Shown here: in pieces, positions 6,611 to 12,742 of the stretch
Position numbering within the stretch: position 1 is the stretch's first letter
Layout: each line of letters starts with the position of its first letter
Assembly: GCA_031292335.1 (NCBI GenBank)
Contig: JARLHH010000139.1
Span: 1-12,742 of the forward strand
DNA length: 12,742 bases
DNA from: Candidatus Limnocylindrales bacterium
Lineage (GTDB): Bacteria > Chloroflexota > Limnocylindria > Limnocylindrales > CSP1-4
Reading direction: 5' to 3'
Notes under the pieces: model-generated
Seen by the model: only the letters and a program-made list of their open reading frames with translations
Told to the model about the DNA's origin: nothing
Database searches by the model: none
Translations under genes and position numbers: made by a program

Positions 6611-8005
6611 ATGGAACGCTACGACTTCGTGATCATCGGTGCGGGGCCGGCCGGCGAGGCGGCTGCCTACGAGGCGCGCGATCGGGGAGCCAGCGTGGCG
6701 ATCGTCGATCGCGACCTGTTCGGCGGCTCGTGCCCCCACTGGGGCTGCGTCCCCTCCAAGTCGCTCCTCAACGGTGCCGCCCGTCATTCGGCAGGGGGAG
6801 ACTACCCGTGGTCGCGGGCCTCGGCCCGCCGCGACTACATGATCAACCGGGAGGGCCGCGACTACCCCGACGACGGCGGCCACGTCCGGGGGCTCGAGGG
6901 TGCCGGGGCGCGCGCGTACCGCGGAGCCGGCCGTCTTGCCGGCCCGGGACGCGTCGCGATCAGCAGCGACGCAGCCGACCTGGAGGTGGCGGCGCAGGCC
7001 GTGATCCTCGCCGTAGGGTCGGCCACGAAGGTCCCGCCCGTGGCCGGGATCGAGACGATCCGCACCTGGACGAACAAGGAGGCCACGGGCGCCCGCGAGC
7101 TGCCGCGGAGCCTGCTGGTCCTGGGCGGCGGGCCAACCGGCATCGAGATCGCCCAGGTCTACGCCCGGTTCGGCGTGCCGACCCAGGTCGTGCAGTCTGG
7201 CGCCCGGCTCCTGCCCCACGACCACCCGCGCAACAGCGAGGCGGCCCGGCTGGCGCTCGAGGCCGACGGTGTGCGGGTGCGCCTGGGCGTGCGGGCGCTG
7301 CGCGCGCGGGCGCGGGCGGGCGCCGACGGTGCCGATGTCGTCGACCTGGACGACGGCTCGACCGCGGAGGGTCATGCCGTCCTGCTGGCGGTCGGCCGGA
7401 CGTTCCCGGTCGGGGGCCTCGGGCTCGACACGATCGGGATCGACCCGGGGGACAGGACGGCGCTTCCTCGAGATGGCCGCCTTCGGATCACCGAAGGCGT
7501 CTATGTCGCCGGCGACGTGGCGGGCCCGGAGCTGCACACGCACCAGGCGCACTACCAGGGCGTGATGGCAGTCCGGATGGCGCTGGGCGACGCCGTGACG
7601 CCGGACTACCGCGCGCTGCCGCGAGCCACCTACACGGACCCCGAGCTCGCCTTCGTGGGGGTGTCGCTCGAACAGGCCCGGGCAGAGGGCCGCGACGCGT
7701 TCGAGCTGGTCGCCGACTTCCCGACCACCGCCAAGGGATACTCCGTGGAGGCGACCTTCGGGCACGTCACGATCGTGGTCGATCGGCTCTCGCGGCAGCT
7801 CCTCGGGGCGGCGATGGCAACACCGGACGCCTCCGCGGCGATCCACGAGTGCGTCCTGGCGATCAAGGCTCGCGTGCCCATCGACGTCCTCGCCGACACG
7901 ATCCACGCGTTTCCGTCCACGTCCCGGATCCTGAACGGGCTCTTCAACGATGCGGCGAAGATGCTCGCGGGCGATCGCGCAGTCCCGGCCGAACCTCTGC
8001 CGTGA
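6611..8005 (+). CDS. FAD/NAD(P)-dependent disulfide oxidoreductase, atypical (lacks His-Glu dyad)
   Basis: This 464-residue cytoplasmic flavoprotein belongs to the class I pyridine nucleotide-disulfide oxidoreductases (lipoamide dehydrogenase, glutathione and mercuric reductases). It has an FAD-binding GAGPAG (10-15), the redox-active pair in GGSCPHWGCVPSK (Cys41, Cys46), an NAD(P)-binding GGGPTGIEIA (172-181), a second FAD motif VYVAGDVAG (297-305) and a dimerisation domain from about 335. The dimer-interface motif that is normally HAHPTxSE reads HAFPSTSR (432-439): the acid-base His is Phe434 and its Glu partner is Arg439. No MerA-like C-terminal cysteine pair is present. It is therefore probably not a normal lipoamide dehydrogenase; the electron acceptor is unknown. 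GGAAAGGAA lies just before this ATG. An in-frame ATG at 6548, with AGGA 8 nt upstream, would add 21 residues ahead of the conserved Rossmann start. The stop overlaps the start of the exporter gene. Confidence 0.9.
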   Translation: MERYDFVIIGAGPAGEAAAYEARDRGASVAIVDRDLFGGSCPHWGCVPSKSLLNGAARHSAGGDYPWSRASARRDYMINREGRDYPDDGGHVRGLEGAGARAYRGAGRLAGPGRVAISSDAADLEVAAQAVILAVGSATKVPPVAGIETIRTWTNKEATGARELPRSLLVLGGGPTGIEIAQVYARFGVPTQVVQSGARLLPHDHPRNSEAARLALEADGVRVRLGVRALRARARAGADGADVVDLDDGSTAEGHAVLLAVGRTFPVGGLGLDTIGIDPGDRTALPRDGRLRITEGVYVAGDVAGPELHTHQAHYQGVMAVRMALGDAVTPDYRALPRATYTDPELAFVGVSLEQARAEGRDAFELVADFPTTAKGYSVEATFGHVTIVVDRLSRQLLGAAMATPDASAAIHECVLAIKARVPIDVLADTIHAFPSTSRILNGLFNDAAKMLAGDRAVPAEPLP

Positions 8006-9621
8006 CGGGTGCCACGGGGTCGTCCACGCCGGTGCGGGGCGGCTGGGTCCTGTTCGCCGTCGTGCTCGGATCGGGCGTCGTCTTTCTCGACAGCACCGTC
8101 GTCAACGTCGCCCTCCAGACGATCGGGCAGGAGCTGCCGGCCATCGTGGTGGGCCGGCTCGAAGGGCTGACCTACGTCACGAGCGGGTACCTGACGGTGC
8201 TCGCGGCGCTGCTCGTGCTCGCCGGCGCACTCGGGGACGCGTTCGGGCGCCGGCGCATCTTCGCGATCGGGCTCGTCGGCTTCGGCGTCACGTCTGTCGT
8301 GTGCGGCCTGGCGCCCACGCTGGAGGCGCTCGTGGTTGCGCGGCTGGCCCAGGGCGCGGCCGGTGCGCTGCTCGTGCCCCAGGCACTCGCGATCATCACC
8401 GCGACGTGGGAGGGCGAAGCGCGCGGCCGCGCCATCGGGACGTGGGCAGCGGCCACCTCGGCTTTCGTCATCGCGGGACCGCTCGTGGGTGGGGTGCTGG
8501 TGCAGGCGGTCTCCTGGCGCGCCGTCTTCTTCGTGAACGTGCCAATCGTCGTCATCGGGACGTACGCGCTGCGCTATCTGCCCGAATCGCGTGACGAGGA
8601 CGCGACGGGTCGCTTCGACTGGCTCGGGGCCGCCGTCATCGCCGTCGGCGTCGGTGGACTTGCCTTCGGGGCCACGCGCGGGGAGCAGCAGCGCTGGCAG
8701 GACCCGGTCGCCTTCGTCGCGATCCTCGTCGGAGCGGCCGCGGTGGCGTTGTTCCCGTGGCTCATGAGCCGGAGGCGCGATCCGCTGGTTCCGCTGGACC
8801 TGTTCCGCAGCCGGGCGTTCAGCGTCATCAACCTGTCCACGTTCGTGATCTATGGCGCCCTCTACGTGAACCTGGCGTTCCAGCAGCTGTACCTCCAGGG
8901 AGTCCTCGGCTATTCGCCGACCGCGGCCGCCCTGGCGCTCCTGCCCCCGGCGATCCTCCTGACCCTGGTCTCGACCCGGGCGGGGCGGCTCGCGGGCCGC
9001 CTGGGCGCGCGCCGGTTCCTGGTGGCGGGCCCGCTGCTCATGGCGGCGGGCCTGCTCTACCTGGCGCGGGTGCCCAGCACCAGCGCTGCGTGGTCCGCTC
9101 TCCCAGCCGACCCGGCCTCGTTCCTGCCGTCGTCCGGCTACCTCGTCGACATTCTCCCCGGGCAGCTCGTCTACGGGATCGGTCTCGCGATCCTCGTTGC
9201 TCCGCTGTCGACCGCGCTGATGGGCTCGGTACCGGCTCGAAGGGCCGGCCTCGCCTCGGCGATCAACAACGCGGTGTCACGGGCGGGCGCGCCTCTCGTG
9301 AGCGCCCTCCTGTTCATCGCGCTGAGCGCCGCCTTCTACCCGGCCCTCGCCGCGCTGGTGCCCGGCATCGACGTCGGCGCCGCATCGTTCCGCGCCGCGG
9401 TCCAGCCGCTCACGACCCCCGATCCGTCGCTCGGCCCCGCCGTCGCGGCAGCCGCCCGGGAGGCGTCCACGACGGCCTTCCACCTCGCCATGATCGCCGC
9501 GGCGGCGCTGCTGGCGGTCGGCGCCGCGGTCAACGGATTCGGGCTGCGATCGGCAATACCGGCCGCCGCGGGCCGGCCGCCTCAGGAGCCGGAGGGCGCC
9601 TCGCCACTCTCGAGCGCGTAG
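8002..9621 (+). CDS. MFS exporter, DHA2 (EmrB/QacA-like) family, 14 TM
   Basis: This 539-residue inner-membrane protein looks like a proton-driven drug or metabolite exporter. Visible family marks are LDSTVVNVAL in TM1 (29-38, with Asp30), motif A GALGDAFGRRR (75-85), the RLAQGAAGALLVPQ stretch of TM4 (114-127) and motif C, AxSAFVIAGPLVGG (about 151-164), which marks antiporters. A cytoplasmic loop with SRRRDPLVPLDLFRSRAF (256-273) precedes the second half. The length and the number of hydrophobic segments fit the 14-TM DHA2 group. The start is GTG at 8002-8004, sharing GTGA with the reductase stop, so expression is translationally coupled and the two proteins probably serve one process. The substrate cannot be read from the sequence. 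The last 40 bases overlap the 3' end of the opposite-strand signalling gene. Confidence 0.93.
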   Translation: MTGATGSSTPVRGGWVLFAVVLGSGVVFLDSTVVNVALQTIGQELPAIVVGRLEGLTYVTSGYLTVLAALLVLAGALGDAFGRRRIFAIGLVGFGVTSVVCGLAPTLEALVVARLAQGAAGALLVPQALAIITATWEGEARGRAIGTWAAATSAFVIAGPLVGGVLVQAVSWRAVFFVNVPIVVIGTYALRYLPESRDEDATGRFDWLGAAVIAVGVGGLAFGATRGEQQRWQDPVAFVAILVGAAAVALFPWLMSRRRDPLVPLDLFRSRAFSVINLSTFVIYGALYVNLAFQQLYLQGVLGYSPTAAALALLPPAILLTLVSTRAGRLAGRLGARRFLVAGPLLMAAGLLYLARVPSTSAAWSALPADPASFLPSSGYLVDILPGQLVYGIGLAILVAPLSTALMGSVPARRAGLASAINNAVSRAGAPLVSALLFIALSAAFYPALAALVPGIDVGAASFRAAVQPLTTPDPSLGPAVAAAAREASTTAFHLAMIAAAALLAVGAAVNGFGLRSAIPAAAGRPPQEPEGASPLSSA

Positions 9622-12353
9622 GCGACGACCTGGTCGATGGTCATGGCCGCGCCCTCAGCCGCAAGGCGCGCGACCTCCTCCGGGCTGAGCATCGCCTGGG
9701 CCGTCGGCCGCAGGAACTGGTCGAGGAACTGGTCGACGTAGGAGGCGAGACCAGCGCCGGTCGAGGCGGTGAGACTGCGCGCCGCGCCCCACAGCCTGGC
9801 GGCCCGCTCCGGGTCGCCGTCATACGCCGCCTGGGAGGCGAAGTCGTCGAACACGAGCGTCAGCCCGCTCGCGTCCCCGGACCCCTGGAACAGGCGCAGG
9901 GCGCCGGCGAACAATCCGCGCGACGCCTCCAGGTCGCCCAGCCGGAGCTTCGCGGCACCCAGCATGTGCAACGCCCACGCCTCCATCGTGCGGTCGCCCA
10001 CGCGTCGGTAGATCCCCAGCGCCTCCGTCAGCGTGGCCACCCCCGCCGTCGGGTCGTTGCTGAAGTATTCCTTGTTCCCGATGCCCCACAGGACATTGGC
10101 CTGGCCCCGCTCGTCGCCGAGCGCCCGATAGAGCTCCAGCGCCTCCTGGAGGGAGGCCCAGCCGATGCCGTCCGGGTCCGTGTTGCTCGCCGCTTCGCGC
10201 GGGTTCGGCGAGATCGTGAAGCAGAACGAGTAGTTGTAGAGCGCGTTCGCCAGCTCCGACCGGTTCCCCGCCGCGCGCCACAGCGTCACGGCCTCCTCGT
10301 AGGCCACCCGCATCGCCGCGACGTCGGCCTGCCACCAGCAGACGCCCCCGAGCGCCTCCAGCAGCCGGGCGTGGAGGACCGGCGACTGGCGCGACCATGG
10401 CGCCGCAGACATCGCGTCGAGCCGCAGACGCGCCTCGAACAGGTGGCCCCGCATCTGCCAGAAGCGCCACAGGGCGAACGCGAGACCGATTGCGGTCCCG
10501 GCGTCCCCGGCAGCTGTGGCCCGGTCGAGGGCGGCGCGCAGGTTGTCGTGCTCCATCTCCAGCCGGTCGAGCCAGGTGCGCTGGTCCGGTCCGGCCAGCA
10601 GCGGCCTCGCCCGCTCGGCCAGGCCGAGGAACCATGCCCCGAACCTCCCGCGCACGAGGTCCCCCTCGCCGTGCGCCACGAGCATCTCCGCGGCGAACTC
10701 GCGGATGGTCTCGAGCATCTGGAAGCGCGCCTCGCCACCGTCGACCACGCGCAGCAGGCTCTGGTCCGCAAGCTCGCCGAGGCCGTCCACGACGTCCCGG
10801 TGCAGCTCCTCGGCCGGGCCGCACACCGCCTCGGCGGCCTCGAGATCGATGCCGCCCCGGAACACCGACAGGCGTTCGAGCAGGCGCCGATCGCCGGCAT
10901 CGAGGATGTCGTAGCTCCAGGCGATGGCCCCGCGGAGCGTCTGCTGACGCTCGGGAAGATCCCGGGAGCCCGCGCCGAGCGCGGTCAGCTGGCTCGTCAG
11001 CCGGGCCAGGATCGCGTCCGGGGACAGCACCCGCACGCGGGCCGCCGCGAGCTCGATCGCCAGGGGCATGCCCTGCAGCTTTGCGCAGATCGCGGCGATG
11101 GCGGGCGCGTTGTCATTGGTCACCTGGAAGCCAGGCCTGACGGCCGTGGCGCGCTCGATGAACAGCCGGACCGACTCGTACGTCGCAAGTCCCTCGGCGT
11201 CCACCACCCGATCGCGCAACGGCAGCTGCGCGCGCTCCATGGCCGACAGCCCCGAGAGGTCGGGCGGCGCCGGCAGGCCGGGCACCGGGTACTCGTGCTC
11301 TCCCGAGATGCGGAGCGACGCCCGCGAGGTCACGATCAGCTTCAGCCCGGGGACCGATCGGAGCAGGTCCGCGACGAACGGCGCCGCGTCGACCACCTGC
11401 TCGAAGTTGTCGAGCACGAGGAGGGCGGTCCGGCGAGCCAGCCAGTCCACGACCAGGTCGCGGGCGGGCCGTCCCCCCGATTCGCTGAGCCCGAGGGCGC
11501 CGGCGATCTGCGACGCCACGAGCCCGGGGTCCCGCACGGCATCGAGCGGGACGAAGAAGATGCCGTCGGGGAAGCTGTCGGCCGCGTGGCCGGCGACCTC
11601 GATCGAGAGCCGCGTCTTGCCGGTGCCGCCCGGACCGGTCAGCGTCACGAGCCGGTGTCCGGCGAGCAGCCTGTCGACCGCGGCGCGCTCCGTCGCGCGC
11701 CCGACGAACGACGTGAGCTGGGCCGGGAGCGTGTTCGGCCGTGCGCCGATGGTGCGCAGCGGCGGGAACTCGCCGCGGAGCCCGTCGGCGACCAGCTGGT
11801 GCAGCTGCTCCGGCTGGTCCAGGTCCTTGAGGCGGTGGCTCCCGAGATCGCGGAACGAGATTCCAGCCTGTCCCTCGTCGCGCACGAGCGATCGGGCGAC
11901 CTCCGAGACGAGCACCTGGCCTCCGTGGGCGACCGCGGCGATCCGGGCAGCCCGGTTGATGTCGATGCCCAACAGCGAACCCGCGTGCGTCCGGGCCTCG
12001 CCGGAGTGGACGCCCATCCGCACCCGGACCTCGGCTCCCTCCGGCCATGGCTCGGCGGCGAGCGCGCGCTGGGCAGCGAGGGCTGCCGCGATCGCTCCCC
12101 GCGCGGAGCGGAAGACGACGAAGAAGGAGTCGCCCTCGGTGCCCTGCTCCTCGCCTCCGTGCGCGGCGAACGCCGCGCGGAGGAGCGCGCGGTGCCGCTC
12201 GCGGATCGCACCGTACGCGACCGTGCCGATCGCCTGCTCCAGCCGGGTCGAGCCCTCGATGTCGGAGAAGACGAAGGTCAGCGTCGCGCCGGCCGACTCC
12301 GCGGCCTGGACGGGCGGTTGGGCGAGCTCCGGGAACGGGGACGGTTCCTGCAT
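9582..12353 (-). CDS. Cyclase-homology domain / NB-ATPase / TPR signalling protein
   Basis: This large 923-residue cytoplasmic protein has an N-terminal class III nucleotide cyclase homology domain at about 24-190. Both metal aspartates are present (FSDIEGST, Asp31; TEGDSFFVVF, Asp75), as are the transition-state Asn133 and Arg137 in DINRAARI. The usual substrate-choosing Lys and Asp positions appear to be Gly71 and Ser126, so cyclase activity is doubtful. A STAND/NB-ARC-like ATPase follows, with Walker A GPGGTGKT (240-247), Walker B LLVLD (311-315), VTSR (341-344) and GMPLAIELAAA (428-438). A winged-helix-like segment (about 470-555) and TPR-like helical repeats (about 600-860) follow. I see no C-terminal LuxR-type DNA-binding domain. 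The ATG at 12351-12353 has GGAG 5 nt upstream; a TTG at 12434 would add 27 residues with no homology. Its role is probably ligand- or partner-triggered signalling; the trigger is unknown. Confidence 0.9.
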   Translation of the reverse strand: MQEPSPFPELAQPPVQAAESAGATLTFVFSDIEGSTRLEQAIGTVAYGAIRERHRALLRAAFAAHGGEEQGTEGDSFFVVFRSARGAIAAALAAQRALAAEPWPEGAEVRVRMGVHSGEARTHAGSLLGIDINRAARIAAVAHGGQVLVSEVARSLVRDEGQAGISFRDLGSHRLKDLDQPEQLHQLVADGLRGEFPPLRTIGARPNTLPAQLTSFVGRATERAAVDRLLAGHRLVTLTGPGGTGKTRLSIEVAGHAADSFPDGIFFVPLDAVRDPGLVASQIAGALGLSESGGRPARDLVVDWLARRTALLVLDNFEQVVDAAPFVADLLRSVPGLKLIVTSRASLRISGEHEYPVPGLPAPPDLSGLSAMERAQLPLRDRVVDAEGLATYESVRLFIERATAVRPGFQVTNDNAPAIAAICAKLQGMPLAIELAAARVRVLSPDAILARLTSQLTALGAGSRDLPERQQTLRGAIAWSYDILDAGDRRLLERLSVFRGGIDLEAAEAVCGPAEELHRDVVDGLGELADQSLLRVVDGGEARFQMLETIREFAAEMLVAHGEGDLVRGRFGAWFLGLAERARPLLAGPDQRTWLDRLEMEHDNLRAALDRATAAGDAGTAIGLAFALWRFWQMRGHLFEARLRLDAMSAAPWSRQSPVLHARLLEALGGVCWWQADVAAMRVAYEEAVTLWRAAGNRSELANALYNYSFCFTISPNPREAASNTDPDGIGWASLQEALELYRALGDERGQANVLWGIGNKEYFSNDPTAGVATLTEALGIYRRVGDRTMEAWALHMLGAAKLRLGDLEASRGLFAGALRLFQGSGDASGLTLVFDDFASQAAYDGDPERAARLWGAARSLTASTGAGLASYVDQFLDQFLRPTAQAMLSPEEVARLAAEGAAMTIDQVVAYALESGEAPSGS

Positions 12354-12426
12354 CTGCGCTCCGGCCGGGCGACAGGCGGTCGGGCTCTCGTGCCCCCGCC
12401 GTTGCGCTATTCTCCGCGACCCGTCA

Positions 12427-12457
12427 ACGGGCAAGCCGGCAGCACGGGCAAGCCGGC
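12427..12457. repeat. 14-bp direct repeat upstream of the cyclase-homology gene
   Basis: ACGGGCAAGCCGGC occurs twice, at 12427-12440 and 12444-12457, separated by 3 bp. The first copy's ACGGG also forms a perfect inverted pair with CCCGT at 12420-12424 around a 2-bp centre. The repeats lie 74-104 bp upstream of the start at 12353, in the short gap after the histidine kinase gene. Read on the minus strand each copy contains TTGCCC, a possible weak -35 box. A regulator-binding site or a chance duplication are both possible. Confidence 0.6.
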
Positions 12458-12485
12458 GCGACCCGCCGCGCTCCCGTCGCGCTCG

Positions 12486-12742
12486 CTACCCGGCCTGCCG
12501 CCCGATCGGGAGGACGACCTCGAAGCAGGTCTCGCCGGGGTGGGAGCGCACCTCGATCCGGCCCCCGTGGCGGCCAACCACGTTGTGGGAGATGTGCAGC
12601 CCGAGACCCGTGCCGCTGCCGGGTGGCTTGGTCGTGTAGAAGGGCTCGAAGATCCGCTCGCGGACCTCCGGGGGCATCCCGGGCCCGTCGTCACAGATCT
12701 CGACGACCACGTCGCCGTCGCGCGCGAAGGCGCGGATCCGGA
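12486..12742 (-). CDS. Sensor histidine kinase, C-terminal ATPase domain (5' part outside window)
   Basis: About 84 residues plus the stop codon (TAG at 12486-12488) are visible. They form the end of a HATPase_c domain: the G1 box DDGPGMPPE, the F box IFEPFYTTK, the G2 box GSGTGLGLHI and the final VLPIG strand. This is the catalytic half that phosphorylates the conserved histidine, as in NtrB-like kinases. The open frame continues through the right edge, so the sensor and phospho-acceptor parts are not seen. The gap to the next gene downstream is 132 bp, and no response regulator lies on that side. The kinase may therefore pair with a regulator encoded beyond the right edge. Confidence 0.9.
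   Translation of the reverse strand, partial: RIRAFARDGDVVVEICDDGPGMPPEVRERIFEPFYTTKPPGSGTGLGLHISHNVVGRHGGRIEVRSHPGETCFEVVLPIGRQAG

Noticed and set aside
6434..7906. A 490-codon minus-strand open frame opposite the reductase
   Set aside because: It is a shadow of the reductase: composition is Arg/Val/Asp/Gly-rich, there is no known motif, and the plus strand encodes a clear flavoprotein.
6730..8001. Apparent fusion of an upstream domain to the MFS exporter in one 963-codon frame
   Set aside because: The part before 8002 is out of frame with the reductase and has no family resemblance. The exporter starts at the GTG at 8002, where MFS homology begins shortly after.
12354..12434. TTG start at 12434 for the cyclase-homology gene
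   Set aside because: The extra 27 residues overlap the repeat and palindrome region and look unlike the family, while the ATG at 12353 has a well-placed GGAG.
11068..12639. A 523-codon plus-strand frame opposite the cyclase-homology and kinase genes
   Set aside because: It crosses two confidently identified minus-strand genes and is Ser/Arg/Ala-rich low-complexity sequence typical of antisense translation.

Overview
This is a GC-rich window (roughly 70% G+C by eye) with compact gene packing, frequent GTG starts and four-base GTGA gene overlaps. The mix of a YgeW-type carbamoyltransferase, a QAT-family osmolyte importer and a large cyclase-homology/NB-ATPase/TPR protein would fit a soil Chloroflexota (Limnocylindria-like) or an actinobacterium. 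No rRNA or other marker gene is present, so the taxonomy is inference only. I see no tRNA, rRNA, CRISPR array, transposase or phage gene.

Layout. (1) Positions 1-2579, all minus strand: a GntR/UTRA regulator, then an aspartate-carbamoyltransferase-like gene, then the N-terminal 226 residues of a YgeW-type knotted carbamoyltransferase that runs off the left edge. The two transferases are 11 bp apart. They look like the start of a nitrogen-compound catabolic operon under the GntR protein; the rest of it is outside the window. (2) Positions 2774-6319, minus strand: a complete four-gene osmoprotectant-type (OpuC-like) ABC importer in the order lipoprotein, ATPase with CBS domains, permease, permease. 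(3) Positions 6320-6610: a divergent intergenic region. (4) Positions 6611-9621, plus strand: a flavin disulfide reductase homologue translationally coupled by a GTGA overlap to a 14-TM DHA2-type MFS exporter. (5) Positions 9582-12353, minus strand: a 923-residue cyclase-homology/NB-ATPase/TPR signalling protein whose 3' end overlaps the end of the exporter gene by 40 bp. (6) Positions 12486-12742, minus strand: the C-terminal ATPase part of a sensor histidine kinase, cut by the right edge.

The most interesting points are these. The ATCase-like protein keeps the carbamoyl-phosphate core but has lost the mobile-loop Ser/Lys and the aspartate-contacting Arg/Gln. The reductase keeps its CxxxxC pair but has Phe and Arg where the C-terminal His-Glu dyad normally sits, and it is locked to an exporter. 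The importer's binding protein lacks several of the tyrosines that hold quaternary amines in Bacillus OpuBC/OpuCC. A direct repeat joined to a palindrome sits in front of the cyclase-homology gene. I found no clearly new multi-gene defence or mobile system here; the best candidates for undescribed function are the paired carbamoyltransferases and the reductase-exporter pair.
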